Positions 26,824-34,271 of a stretch of 64,000 nucleotides of DNA are shown here, in pieces. The notes below the pieces were generated by a model. That model was not told where the DNA came from. It was given only the letters and a program-made list of their open reading frames with translations, and did not search any database. Origin of the DNA: JBGSPQ01 sp041738505 (GTDB lineage Bacteria > Patescibacteriota > Gracilibacteria > UBA1369); the NCBI GenBank assembly GCA_041738505.1, contig JBGSPQ010000023.1, positions 1 through 64,000 on the forward strand, written 5' to 3'. Each line of letters starts with the position of its first letter. Position 1 is the stretch's first letter. A program made the translations under genes and the position numbers.

Positions 26824-29322
26824 TCAAAGTGTGGTGAAAAGAACGGTTGTTTTTAGAGTGCCCGTTTCGTCAACGTTAACGCCGATACCGATTTTTCGCC
26901 ATCCGGAGTCCATGATTTCGGTGCTTTTCATCAATTCCACGGTGAGTGCGTTACTGTCATTGCCCTCCAAAATCAGCGCCTGCACCATTTTTGTCGGTAC
27001 GTAAATTCGTACAACATTGGCAAGGGTTTCTCCGGAAGGTGAGGTAAAATCAAAAAAGTTTTCTCCGGTCATTTTGTCGGTCCAGATTTCCGCCGGTGTG
27101 TCCAGTGATCCGTCCAGGATGAAAGCATCGATTCCGGCTTCCGTCCTTGCGGAGTTGACAGCGGCAAAGATGGAGTTTTTTATTACCGTCAGGTCGGATT
27201 CGGTAAGTTTTTCGGTGGAAAATTCCTGGGTGGTGTACATTGATCCGTTGGGGTCAATGGATATTCCAATTCCCAATTTGGTCCATTTGGGATCAAGGAT
27301 GTTTTTTCTGTGTACACCGCTTTGCATCAGACCGTAAATTGTATATTCGCTTGTGGGGGAAATGGCCAGATTCTCGCCGACGGGTGTGGGAATGCCAAAT
27401 TGGAGGCGGCGGTCATTCGGTGTTTCTCCGTCGGGATTGATGTGTCCAAAAAAGTTGCGCGTGATCATGTCGTCGGAATGCAGTAGGGCAAGCCGGTCTA
27501 AATCCGTATTGCTGATTACGGGGTTTAGTCCGAAGCGGATTCTTTCTTTGTTGATTAAATTGATTTGCATTGTTATTTCGTCTTGCAGGTTGAAAATGAA
27601 GTTGTCTCCGGCTCCTTTGTACAGGTCAAAAAAATTCGGAATTAAAGGTATACCGTTTGCTACGTACACCGGATAGTTTAGAACAGCGGATCCGTTGGTG
27701 CTATTGATTTCAACGGCGTAAGTTCCCGCTGTATCCGGCGTGTAACTGAAACTGAAAGTGTTTCCGGAGGGGAGATAATCCGTGCCGTAAAAAAGTGCGA
27801 AAGGTTGGGGACTGGTAATATCCACTATATCAACAAAACCGTCCGGTTTTATTATGGCCGCCTGCGCAACAATGTCTGTTTTCGCGGTGCCATCAAAGCG
27901 GATGGGGGATATGGAATCCAGTGTTTCGGGCAGGGAATTAACGGAAATCAAGCCGGTATTCAGTTCACTGTATTGATGGGTGGTGGCGTTGAAAGATGTG
28001 ACAGTTTTTTCGGACCAGTTGTTTTTTATTATAAGAGGATATGTGCTTTCGGTGTCGGCGGACGAAGCGGAAAGAGACGCTTTTCCTTCGGAGAAGCCAA
28101 GAAAATAAATCCAGTCGGGGCTGAATGTTTTGATGTTTTGCCTTGTGATAAATTCTTTTTCTTTTTTGTCCTGCGAAAATGTGATTCTGTGTATTGTGTC
28201 TCCGGGGTTATTAAAACCGGTGAATGTTCTTCCTTTGTCGTAAAAAATTTTCAGGCCGGTGGGTTTTTCGGTTTTTTGTATTGATGATTGAGGGGCGGGA
28301 AGATTCTCAATTATGGAAATATCCACCACTTTGCTTTCCCCTTTAAACCCGGGGATGAGTCCCATTTTGTAATTGCCGGGTACGGTAAATACTATTGGTA
28401 TTTCAAATTTGCCGTCCTTTACATCGGCCGGAAAACTGAATGACTGGATGCCGTTTTGAGAAAGGAAAACAAAGGCGGTATCATATGTACCTTCCAAGGT
28501 TTGTCCTTTCATTATATATATTTCATTCAGGTAAAAGGTGTTGGGAAAGATTTCCTCCAATGTCACGTTTTCAAAGAAATCCACGGAATATGTTGAAAAG
28601 TCCACGGGTGTGAAATCCGGCACAACCTCATCGAGAGAGGGGTCTTCTATCGGGATTATGGCAAATGAGGATGCGGGAAAGCGGTTGATCAGGTTGAAAC
28701 TGTATATGTCCGAGCCGCTTTTGCGGGTGATGAAACTGCGGAATAAAAGTTCGCCTATACGCGCGCGGGAAAATATAGTTTCGGGGATGTAGTTGCGAGT
28801 GGTCTCTTCCAGAAAGTTTTTTTCTTTGGCAAAAACCACATACGGGACGAACCAGTCGGAGGAATGAATGTCTTCAAAAGGCATTTCTACTGGTTTTTCC
28901 GGTAGTTCCCATTGTTGAACCTGTCCGATAATTTTCAGCGCCTCCACTTTATTGATGTTTTGTTCCGGTTTGAAAGTACCGTCGGGATAACCCTCTATCC
29001 ATTTTTCTGCGTAGGCTTTGCGAACGTATTGGGCGTACCAGGCGTTATCGTCAATATCGGGAAAGCCTGTGGGGGTTACTATATCCGTTGGAATTTCAGA
29101 GCTTTCCAGGACCAGCTTCAAAAATTCCGCGCGGTTTACGGGATTGTCCGGCCTGAAGGTACCGTCGCTGTAGCCGCTAATGATACCGGCTTCGTGCAGA
29201 TACTGGATGGCCGGGAAATACCTGCTGATTTCGGGAAGATCCGAAAAGGCGTTTGCAGGAGTAGGGATTGAAATCAGACAGAGCAGAGCGGCGAGTAGAA
29301 TTCGCGGGCGAAGTTTCTCCAT
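26824..29322 (-). CDS. SLH-domain surface protein with CAP domains
   Basis: 832 residues. Signal peptide 1-25. Three SLH repeats at about 27-195 (FSDLPEISRYFPAIQYLHEAGIISGY; FPDIDDNAWYAQYVRKAYAEKWIEGY; FEDIHSSDWFVPYVVFAKEKNF). The middle (about 240-580) is beta-rich with Ig-like segments. A CAP/SCP domain lies at about 590-710 (INLINKERIRFGLNPV; LALLHSDDMITRNFFGHINPDG; GENLAI; KWTKLGIGI), then a second, degenerate CAP-like unit to the end (AAVNSARTEAGI ... WRKIGIGVNVDETG). Surface attached; CAP proteins have varied roles, so function is not assigned. First gene of the envelope operon, 82 bases ahead of the LCP gene. Confidence 0.85.
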   Translation of the reverse strand: MEKLRPRILLAALLCLISIPTPANAFSDLPEISRYFPAIQYLHEAGIISGYSDGTFRPDNPVNRAEFLKLVLESSEIPTDIVTPTGFPDIDDNAWYAQYVRKAYAEKWIEGYPDGTFKPEQNINKVEALKIIGQVQQWELPEKPVEMPFEDIHSSDWFVPYVVFAKEKNFLEETTRNYIPETIFSRARIGELLFRSFITRKSGSDIYSFNLINRFPASSFAIIPIEDPSLDEVVPDFTPVDFSTYSVDFFENVTLEEIFPNTFYLNEIYIMKGQTLEGTYDTAFVFLSQNGIQSFSFPADVKDGKFEIPIVFTVPGNYKMGLIPGFKGESKVVDISIIENLPAPQSSIQKTEKPTGLKIFYDKGRTFTGFNNPGDTIHRITFSQDKKEKEFITRQNIKTFSPDWIYFLGFSEGKASLSASSADTESTYPLIIKNNWSEKTVTSFNATTHQYSELNTGLISVNSLPETLDSISPIRFDGTAKTDIVAQAAIIKPDGFVDIVDITSPQPFALFYGTDYLPSGNTFSFSYTPDTAGTYAVEINSTNGSAVLNYPVYVANGIPLIPNFFDLYKGAGDNFIFNLQDEITMQINLINKERIRFGLNPVISNTDLDRLALLHSDDMITRNFFGHINPDGETPNDRRLQFGIPTPVGENLAISPTSEYTIYGLMQSGVHRKNILDPKWTKLGIGISIDPNGSMYTTQEFSTEKLTESDLTVIKNSIFAAVNSARTEAGIDAFILDGSLDTPAEIWTDKMTGENFFDFTSPSGETLANVVRIYVPTKMVQALILEGNDSNALTVELMKSTEIMDSGWRKIGIGVNVDETGTLKTTVLFTTL

Positions 29323-29372
29323 ATTATGTTTTAGCTTTGTAGATACTAAACTTATTAGTTTCTGCGGTCAAT

Positions 29373-29400
29373 TTGACATTTGTGCGGATGTCTTTAAAAT
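29373..29400 (+). promoter_or_regulatory. Sigma-70-type promoter for lipoprotein gene
   Basis: TTGACA (29373-29378), 16-base spacer, TAAAAT (29395-29400). About 50 bases of leader precede ATG 29458. Same spacer length as the promoters at 16598 and 62135. Confidence 0.7.
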
Positions 29401-29457
29401 GTCTGTGTTTATCTTAAAATAAACCTTTATTTTTTAATCATTAACCTTTTTCAGTCT

Positions 29458-30558
29458 ATGAAAATAAAGAAAATGTTAGCGGTGGTCACGGTTACTTTTA
29501 TTGCGTTACTGGCTTTTGCAGGTTGTACAACGGCTCCGGCTCCAACAAAAGCTCCGGAGGAGGTTCTTAAGGAGGGATTGACCAATTTATCCAAAGTCAC
29601 GTCTCTTAAATATGATGTAGCTTTGAACGTAGATGCCAATGATGAGGAAAATGTTAATTCAAAAATGAATTTTAAATTGAACGGCGCGTTTGATATGAAG
29701 GATGAAAAAGATCCAAAAGTGATTCTTAAGTTGGACGGATCTGTAAAAAGTGAAGAACTGACCGGCTCCGCCAAATTGGATTTCATGTTAAATAAAGAAG
29801 CTGTTTATTTTAACGTGGGTGGACTGGATATGGGCGAAGTGATGCCTATTCCGGAGGATATGAAGGCTTACATGGGCAAGTGGTACAGCTATACATTACT
29901 GGAAGGTGCGGTGGATGATATGTCCGAAGCCGCCGATACGGATTTTGATGTTGAGGAAATGGATGAACTGTGGGCAAAAACCACACCGGAATATGTCGGA
30001 ACCGATTCGGTCGCGGGTGATCCCAGCTGGCGCTATAAGCTGGATATGGACGAAGAGGCGATCGCCGCTCTTACGGAGCAAGCCGCCACTGATGTTCAGC
30101 TTGAAGGAGCGGTTGTTACGGGTGAAATATGGGTGAGCACAACAACCAATGTAGTTAACCAGTTTAAACTTTCCGTTAACAAAACTGCGACCGCCGAGGA
30201 TAAAGCCAGCGGTACAATGTCTTTGACTGTCACTCTTTCCGATATCAACAAGGCGGTTACAGTTAGTGCTCCCGCCGGTGTAACCGAGTTCCCGGTTGAA
30301 CAATTTATGGCCGAACCATCAGTTGCTCCGCTATTGATGTTGATGATGGGCGGTGGAGAAACGATGTACGATGAAAGCATGTATGATGACAGTATGCTCT
30401 ACGATGGAGGCGAGACGGGAGATTTTGACGCTTCCACCTTTGAAGGCATGGAAGGTACGGAAATGACGGAAGAGGAGCTGAACGCTCTGATGGAGGGTAT
30501 GGATTTGGAGGGGCTGGATGCGGAGGAACTGGAGGGTCTGGAGATGGCTGTTCAGTAA
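29458..30558 (+). CDS. Lipoprotein of unknown function
   Basis: 366 residues. Signal peptide with lipobox FAGC (Cys at about residue 22). The mature part starts with APEEVLKEGLTNLSKVTSLKYDVAL and continues as an alternating beta structure (KMNFKLNGAFDM; VILKLDGSVKSEELTGSAKLDF), reminiscent of LppX/LprG-like or DUF6612 lipoproteins that bind lipids in a half-barrel; I infer this only from pattern. Residues about 300-366 are an acidic tail rich in Met, Glu, Asp and Gly (EEELNALMEGMDLEGLD). Monocistronic: its own promoter upstream and a strong terminator downstream. No Shine-Dalgarno. Confidence 0.75.
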   Translation: MKIKKMLAVVTVTFIALLAFAGCTTAPAPTKAPEEVLKEGLTNLSKVTSLKYDVALNVDANDEENVNSKMNFKLNGAFDMKDEKDPKVILKLDGSVKSEELTGSAKLDFMLNKEAVYFNVGGLDMGEVMPIPEDMKAYMGKWYSYTLLEGAVDDMSEAADTDFDVEEMDELWAKTTPEYVGTDSVAGDPSWRYKLDMDEEAIAALTEQAATDVQLEGAVVTGEIWVSTTTNVVNQFKLSVNKTATAEDKASGTMSLTVTLSDINKAVTVSAPAGVTEFPVEQFMAEPSVAPLLMLMMGGGETMYDESMYDDSMLYDGGETGDFDASTFEGMEGTEMTEEELNALMEGMDLEGLDAEELEGLEMAVQ

Positions 30559-30581
30559 AGGGTGAAGTAATAAGTTGAGTG

Positions 30582-30616
30582 GAAAAAGCCCCCCGGCGTG
30601 CCGGGGGGCTTTTTAA
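30582..30616. terminator. Strong intrinsic terminator
   Basis: AAAAAGCCCCCCGGC-GT-GCCGGGGGGCTTTTT. Near-perfect stem with A and T runs on both sides, between the convergent lipoprotein gene and TrmB-type regulator. Can act in both directions. Confidence 0.95.
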
Positions 30617-30621
30617 GTCAG

Positions 30622-31443
30622 TCAGGGACAATCGCTGTTTTCGTGGCGTTGGCGCATGATGCTGGTCATGGTGGAATCAAATTTTTTAGCACCTTCCCAG
30701 ACCAGATCAAATATTTTTTTGTAGGCGCGGGACATTTCTTCGCTTTCTATCATCAGTCCGAATTGTTCGTTCAAAGAGGCCAGTGATACTTTGCATCCGT
30801 GGATTATGATATTCAGGTGAAAATTGAATTCCGGCGGTATCAGGCGGCTTTCGCGGAGTTCAAGGGCGTCGTTTTTTTTGCGCCGGTAGCTGTGTCTGTT
30901 GGCGGGGTAAATGGCTTTCAGCCTAATTCCTTTTTTTGACCGTCGTGCTTCATATTCGTTCCAGTATTCGGGTTGGGGCAATCCCATTTCATCCAGGCTG
31001 GAATAAATGCGGATCAGTCCGTCCGTGGCAAGGGTGTCTTCCATGATATTTTTGATTGCCTCGGCTCCTTCAAAAAAGACCACACTTGGTTTTACGGTGT
31101 AGTCTTTTTGCAGGGTGTTGAATTGTGTTATCAGGTTGTCTATGTTTTCTATGGTGTCATTTAGTCTGCCCTTTTTGATATTCAGTTGCTGCAGGATGAC
31201 TTTCGGATCGGTGGGGTGGAAGTAGAGGATTTTGTTTTTCATGCTTTTTTGGGCGAATCCTTTTTCCGCCAGTGTGTTTAAAAGGTTATAACAGCCGGAG
31301 CGGTTTAGCCCGCATCGTTTGGCTATGATGCTGGCCGGGTTGGCGCCAATGTCGTGCATGACAAGGTAAATGTTGGCTTCTTTTGCGGTTAAGCCTATTT
31401 CTTTGAGAGTCTGGAAAAGCCCGATTGTCCCTTCAAACAGCAT
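30622..31443 (-). CDS. TrmB-family transcriptional regulator
   Basis: 273 residues. The N-terminal winged helix-turn-helix (LKEIGLTAKEANIYLVMHDIG ... SIIAKRCGLNRSGCYNLLNTLAEKGF) is the TrmB pattern. A short coiled coil follows (about 90-115), then a C-terminal effector domain resembling the PLD-like part of TrmB proteins (VVFFEGAEAIKNIMEDTL ... IRIYSSLDEMG). TrmB regulators often sense sugars and are commoner in archaea, but occur in candidate-phyla bacteria. Its promoter region contains a palindrome between -35 and -10, which suggests autoregulation. Neighbours do not reveal the regulon. Confidence 0.8.
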   Translation of the reverse strand: MLFEGTIGLFQTLKEIGLTAKEANIYLVMHDIGANPASIIAKRCGLNRSGCYNLLNTLAEKGFAQKSMKNKILYFHPTDPKVILQQLNIKKGRLNDTIENIDNLITQFNTLQKDYTVKPSVVFFEGAEAIKNIMEDTLATDGLIRIYSSLDEMGLPQPEYWNEYEARRSKKGIRLKAIYPANRHSYRRKKNDALELRESRLIPPEFNFHLNIIIHGCKVSLASLNEQFGLMIESEEMSRAYKKIFDLVWEGAKKFDSTMTSIMRQRHENSDCP

Positions 31444-31468
31444 CTGTATAGGCGTTACATCATAAAAA

Positions 31469-31504
31469 GTGACTAACGATAGTACTATAGTGACATACTG
31501 TCAA
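31469..31504 (-). promoter_or_regulatory. TrmB-gene promoter with embedded palindrome
   Basis: On the minus strand: TTGACA (31499-31504), 17-base spacer, TATCGT (31476-31481). The spacer holds the perfect palindrome ATAGTACTAT (31479-31488). AGTGAC repeats directly at 31469-31474 and 31489-31494 (the second with one base shift in context). Likely operator for the regulator itself. Confidence 0.6.
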
Positions 31505-31595
31505 GTTTTTTGTTTAATCTAATCCAAAGGGGTGAGCCGGAATATTTAAGCTATTTTTAATATTTCCATAAGGTTTTTCGGTTAATTTGATTTGT

Positions 31596-33110
31596 ATGAC
31601 CAAATCCATGATTTTGCGGTACGGGCTTTACGGCTTTTTCCTTGGCGTTGGGGCGGGGGATGTTTTCAGGGGTGGAGAGGAGGTGTTTTGGATGATGATA
31701 GTTGTTGTTTTGATTTTTTCCTTATCCATGAGGTTTACCGGCCGGTGGTCCGGGGCGGCGGCTTGGGCGGTACCGGTGTTTTTTGTTTTGGGTGTGATAA
31801 GAATTTCGCTGGCGACGGCGGGGGCGGAGATGACTGACGTTTCTTATTTCAATGACATGCCTCAAAAAATCATGATTGAGGGGGTGGTTTCCACGCAACC
31901 GGAGTTGCGAAATAATGCCCAGTATATAATGTTGTCCGCCGAAAAAATATATTTTCCGGAAAGGGTTTTTGAGGCCGGGGGAAGGGTTTTGATCAAAGCG
32001 GGGACTTTTCCGTCTTATCATTATGCGGATAAATTAAAAGTGTCGGGACAGCTTTTAAGCCCCGCCGACTTTGAGGGGTTTTCTTACAAGGATTATTTAG
32101 CCAAGGATAATGTTTATTCGGTTATGTACCGTCCTTTTATTTCACTGGTGGAAGAGGAGCGTGGTGATTTTGCCGGTTTGGATTTTTTTGGTGCGATTTA
32201 TTGGCTTAAGTCTTTGATTAAGGGGAGGATTGAAACTTATTTGAACGAGCCCGCGGCGGGTATCGCGCTGGGACTTTTAATCGGGGCGCGTTCTTCCATT
32301 CCGCAGGAGATTCTGGATGATTTTCAGATGACGGGGCTGACTCATATTCTGGCGATTTCGGGGTATAACATTACTTTGATTATCAATGTGTTTGCTTTGC
32401 TGATGGGGGGCGCCGGCAGGCGCCCGCGGTTTTGGGTGACCTGCGCGATGATTGGTGTTTTTGCGGTGTTGACGGGGTTGTCGGCCAGCGTGGTGCGCGC
32501 TTCGGTAATGGGTGTGCTGGCGATTCTGGCGGGTTATGTGGGTAGAAAGGGTTCTGGTCTGCAAATGCTTATGTTCAGCGGGTTTTTGATGGTCGCGGTC
32601 AATCCGTTGATTATGCTCCGCGACATTTCTTTTCAGTTGTCCTTTCTTTCTACAATGGGTCTTTTGGTTTTACTTCCGTTGATTGAAAACTTGTTCAAAA
32701 AACTGCCTCCTCTTATCAGCGAAAGTCTTGCTGTCACTCTGGCGGCGACGGTTTTTACAACACCCGTGATTTTAATTAATTTTGAAAGATTTTCTTTAAT
32801 TTCCCCGATTGCCAATGTCATTTTTCTGCCACTGATTCCCATGATTATGTTTATGTCCTTTCTGACTTTTTGCGGGTCTTTGCTTTTCGCTCCCATTGCG
32901 TATCTTTTTGCGGCCGTCTCCTGGTTATTGATAGAAATTCTGCTTACAGGCGTGGGGTTCGTGGCAAAAATTCCTTTCGCCATGATTGATATCGGCGGTT
33001 TTACGGCGCCACTGCTCTTTGCCTATTATGGAATTTTATTCGCGGTTATCAACTTTTTTCGTAAATCCAAATCGGGGCCAGCCGGGTTGTCGGATCCCGC
33101 TCAATTTTAG
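31596..33110 (+). CDS. comEC: ComEC/Rec2-family competence membrane protein
   Basis: 504 residues from ATG 31596 (an earlier TTG at 31587 is less likely). After two or three N-terminal membrane helices comes the OB-fold-like ComEC_N domain (IEGVVSTQPELRNNAQYIML ... GRVLIKAGTFPSYHYADKLKVSGQL), then the polytopic competence domain (GLLIGARSSIPQEILDDFQMTGLTHILAISGYNITLI; RASVMGVLAIL; DISFQLSFLSTMGLL). It forms the channel that carries single-stranded DNA across the membrane in transformation. The C-terminal metallo-beta-lactamase-like domain of full-length (700-800 residue) ComEC is absent. Its last 62 bases overlap the convergent methyltransferase gene. No ComEA or pilus gene is in this window. 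Confidence 0.88.
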   Translation: MTKSMILRYGLYGFFLGVGAGDVFRGGEEVFWMMIVVVLIFSLSMRFTGRWSGAAAWAVPVFFVLGVIRISLATAGAEMTDVSYFNDMPQKIMIEGVVSTQPELRNNAQYIMLSAEKIYFPERVFEAGGRVLIKAGTFPSYHYADKLKVSGQLLSPADFEGFSYKDYLAKDNVYSVMYRPFISLVEEERGDFAGLDFFGAIYWLKSLIKGRIETYLNEPAAGIALGLLIGARSSIPQEILDDFQMTGLTHILAISGYNITLIINVFALLMGGAGRRPRFWVTCAMIGVFAVLTGLSASVVRASVMGVLAILAGYVGRKGSGLQMLMFSGFLMVAVNPLIMLRDISFQLSFLSTMGLLVLLPLIENLFKKLPPLISESLAVTLAATVFTTPVILINFERFSLISPIANVIFLPLIPMIMFMSFLTFCGSLLFAPIAYLFAAVSWLLIEILLTGVGFVAKIPFAMIDIGGFTAPLLFAYYGILFAVINFFRKSKSGPAGLSDPAQF

Positions 33111-33642
33111 TTTTTTCGGTCCAGGGGGAAACGGGAAAGGCATATGAAATAACTTTGGCTCCTTTTTTCAGTTCGCGGCTTAATTTGGGCTCCAGTTTGG
33201 CCAGTGTTTCGGGCAGAAGATAACAGAAAATTACGTCGGCGTCGGAGAGGTTGTGTTTTTTAAAATTGCCAAAGACTATTTTGGCTTTTGATTTCCAGAG
33301 CAGGTGTTTGAATCTGGCCAGCAGGTAGACGAATGGTGAAAGTTCAAATCCGGTTGCGGATATTTCGTATTGTTTGGATGCCTGATGAACAATGCGGCCG
33401 TCCCCGCAGCCTATGTCGTAAATTTTGTCGCCTTTTTTCAACCCGGCCGCCTTAATCATGCGGTCCACCGCCGTCATGGGCGTTGGCACAAATGGTGCGC
33501 CGTTAACCTGCGCGGCCAGTGTGGGGTAAAGTATCAAAATGAAAAGCGCCAGCGAATAGATGCTCTGATTGGTTGTGGATATCAGGTAAAAAAACGGGAG
33601 CATTACCAGAATTATGCCGGTGATGTAGAAAAAATCTTTCAT
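33049..33642 (-). CDS. Membrane-anchored class I methyltransferase, copy 1
   Basis: 197 residues. Two N-terminal membrane helices (about 5-20 and 28-45), then a Rossmann-fold SAM-binding domain with motif I IYDIGCGDGRIV (about residues 76-88), an acidic residue at the end of beta 2 (GFELSPF) and a motif IV-like stretch DADVIFCYLLPE. Substrate unknown; the anchor suggests a membrane lipid, quinone or membrane protein. The upstream gene is a clear paralogue and the two genes abut (start 33642, preceding stop from 33643). The 3' end overlaps comEC on the other strand. Confidence 0.8.
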   Translation of the reverse strand: MKDFFYITGIILVMLPFFYLISTTNQSIYSLALFILILYPTLAAQVNGAPFVPTPMTAVDRMIKAAGLKKGDKIYDIGCGDGRIVHQASKQYEISATGFELSPFVYLLARFKHLLWKSKAKIVFGNFKKHNLSDADVIFCYLLPETLAKLEPKLSRELKKGAKVISYAFPVSPWTEKTKIERDPTTRLAPIWIYEKS

Positions 33643-34197
33643 TTAAATCTCATATAAATATACTGTCGGCAGTCTTTTTTTGGGATCGCGCGGCCAGGTT
33701 TTTTTGGGTTGCAGGCCTTTGATGGAAAAAGAGTTGCTGTAAATTCTGGTGCCTTTTCGGCATTCTTTTTGGAATTTATTATTTAACTCGGTCATCACGT
33801 CGGGGCCCAGATAGCAGTATATTACGTCCGCCTTGGAAAGATCGGCACGGAAAAAATTTTCCATTTTTACAACCACTTTCGCTTTGTTCAGGTATTTTCG
33901 CAGTTGCGCCAATAAATAGGGGAGCATGGCATTTTCGTATCCGATTCCCTGTTCGCCGGTTTTCTTTTCCGCCTCCAATAAAAAACGCGCGTCGCCGCAG
34001 CCCAGGTCGTACACCTTTTCTCCTTTTTTAAGGTCGCAAATTGAAATTATGTAATTAATAATTCTTCCGCTGGTCGGCACAAATGGCACTTTTGCCAGCA
34101 GGTTGGCCACCAGCGTCATAAAATAAATGCCGATCAGGGCGATGGTCAGTACAAAAACCGTGTAGTACGCGATGATAAAAAATATTGAACTGTCCAT
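33643..34197 (-). CDS. Membrane-anchored class I methyltransferase, copy 2
   Basis: 184 residues with the same plan as the downstream copy: two hydrophobic N-terminal segments, FVPTSGRIINYII, motif I VYDLGCGDARFL (about residues 63-75), GYENAMLPYLLAQLRK and KADVIYCYLGPDVM. The shared features and tandem position show a duplication followed by divergence. Function inferred only as SAM-dependent methyl transfer at the membrane. No Shine-Dalgarno before ATG 34197. Confidence 0.8.
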   Translation of the reverse strand: MDSSIFFIIAYYTVFVLTIALIGIYFMTLVANLLAKVPFVPTSGRIINYIISICDLKKGEKVYDLGCGDARFLLEAEKKTGEQGIGYENAMLPYLLAQLRKYLNKAKVVVKMENFFRADLSKADVIYCYLGPDVMTELNNKFQKECRKGTRIYSNSFSIKGLQPKKTWPRDPKKRLPTVYLYEI

Positions 34198-34271
34198 GTT
34201 GTAGCCGAGGGCGTTAGTGAAATCTGCTTATTGTAGCACAAAACCGCCTTCCATAACAAGGAGCCGGCGCT

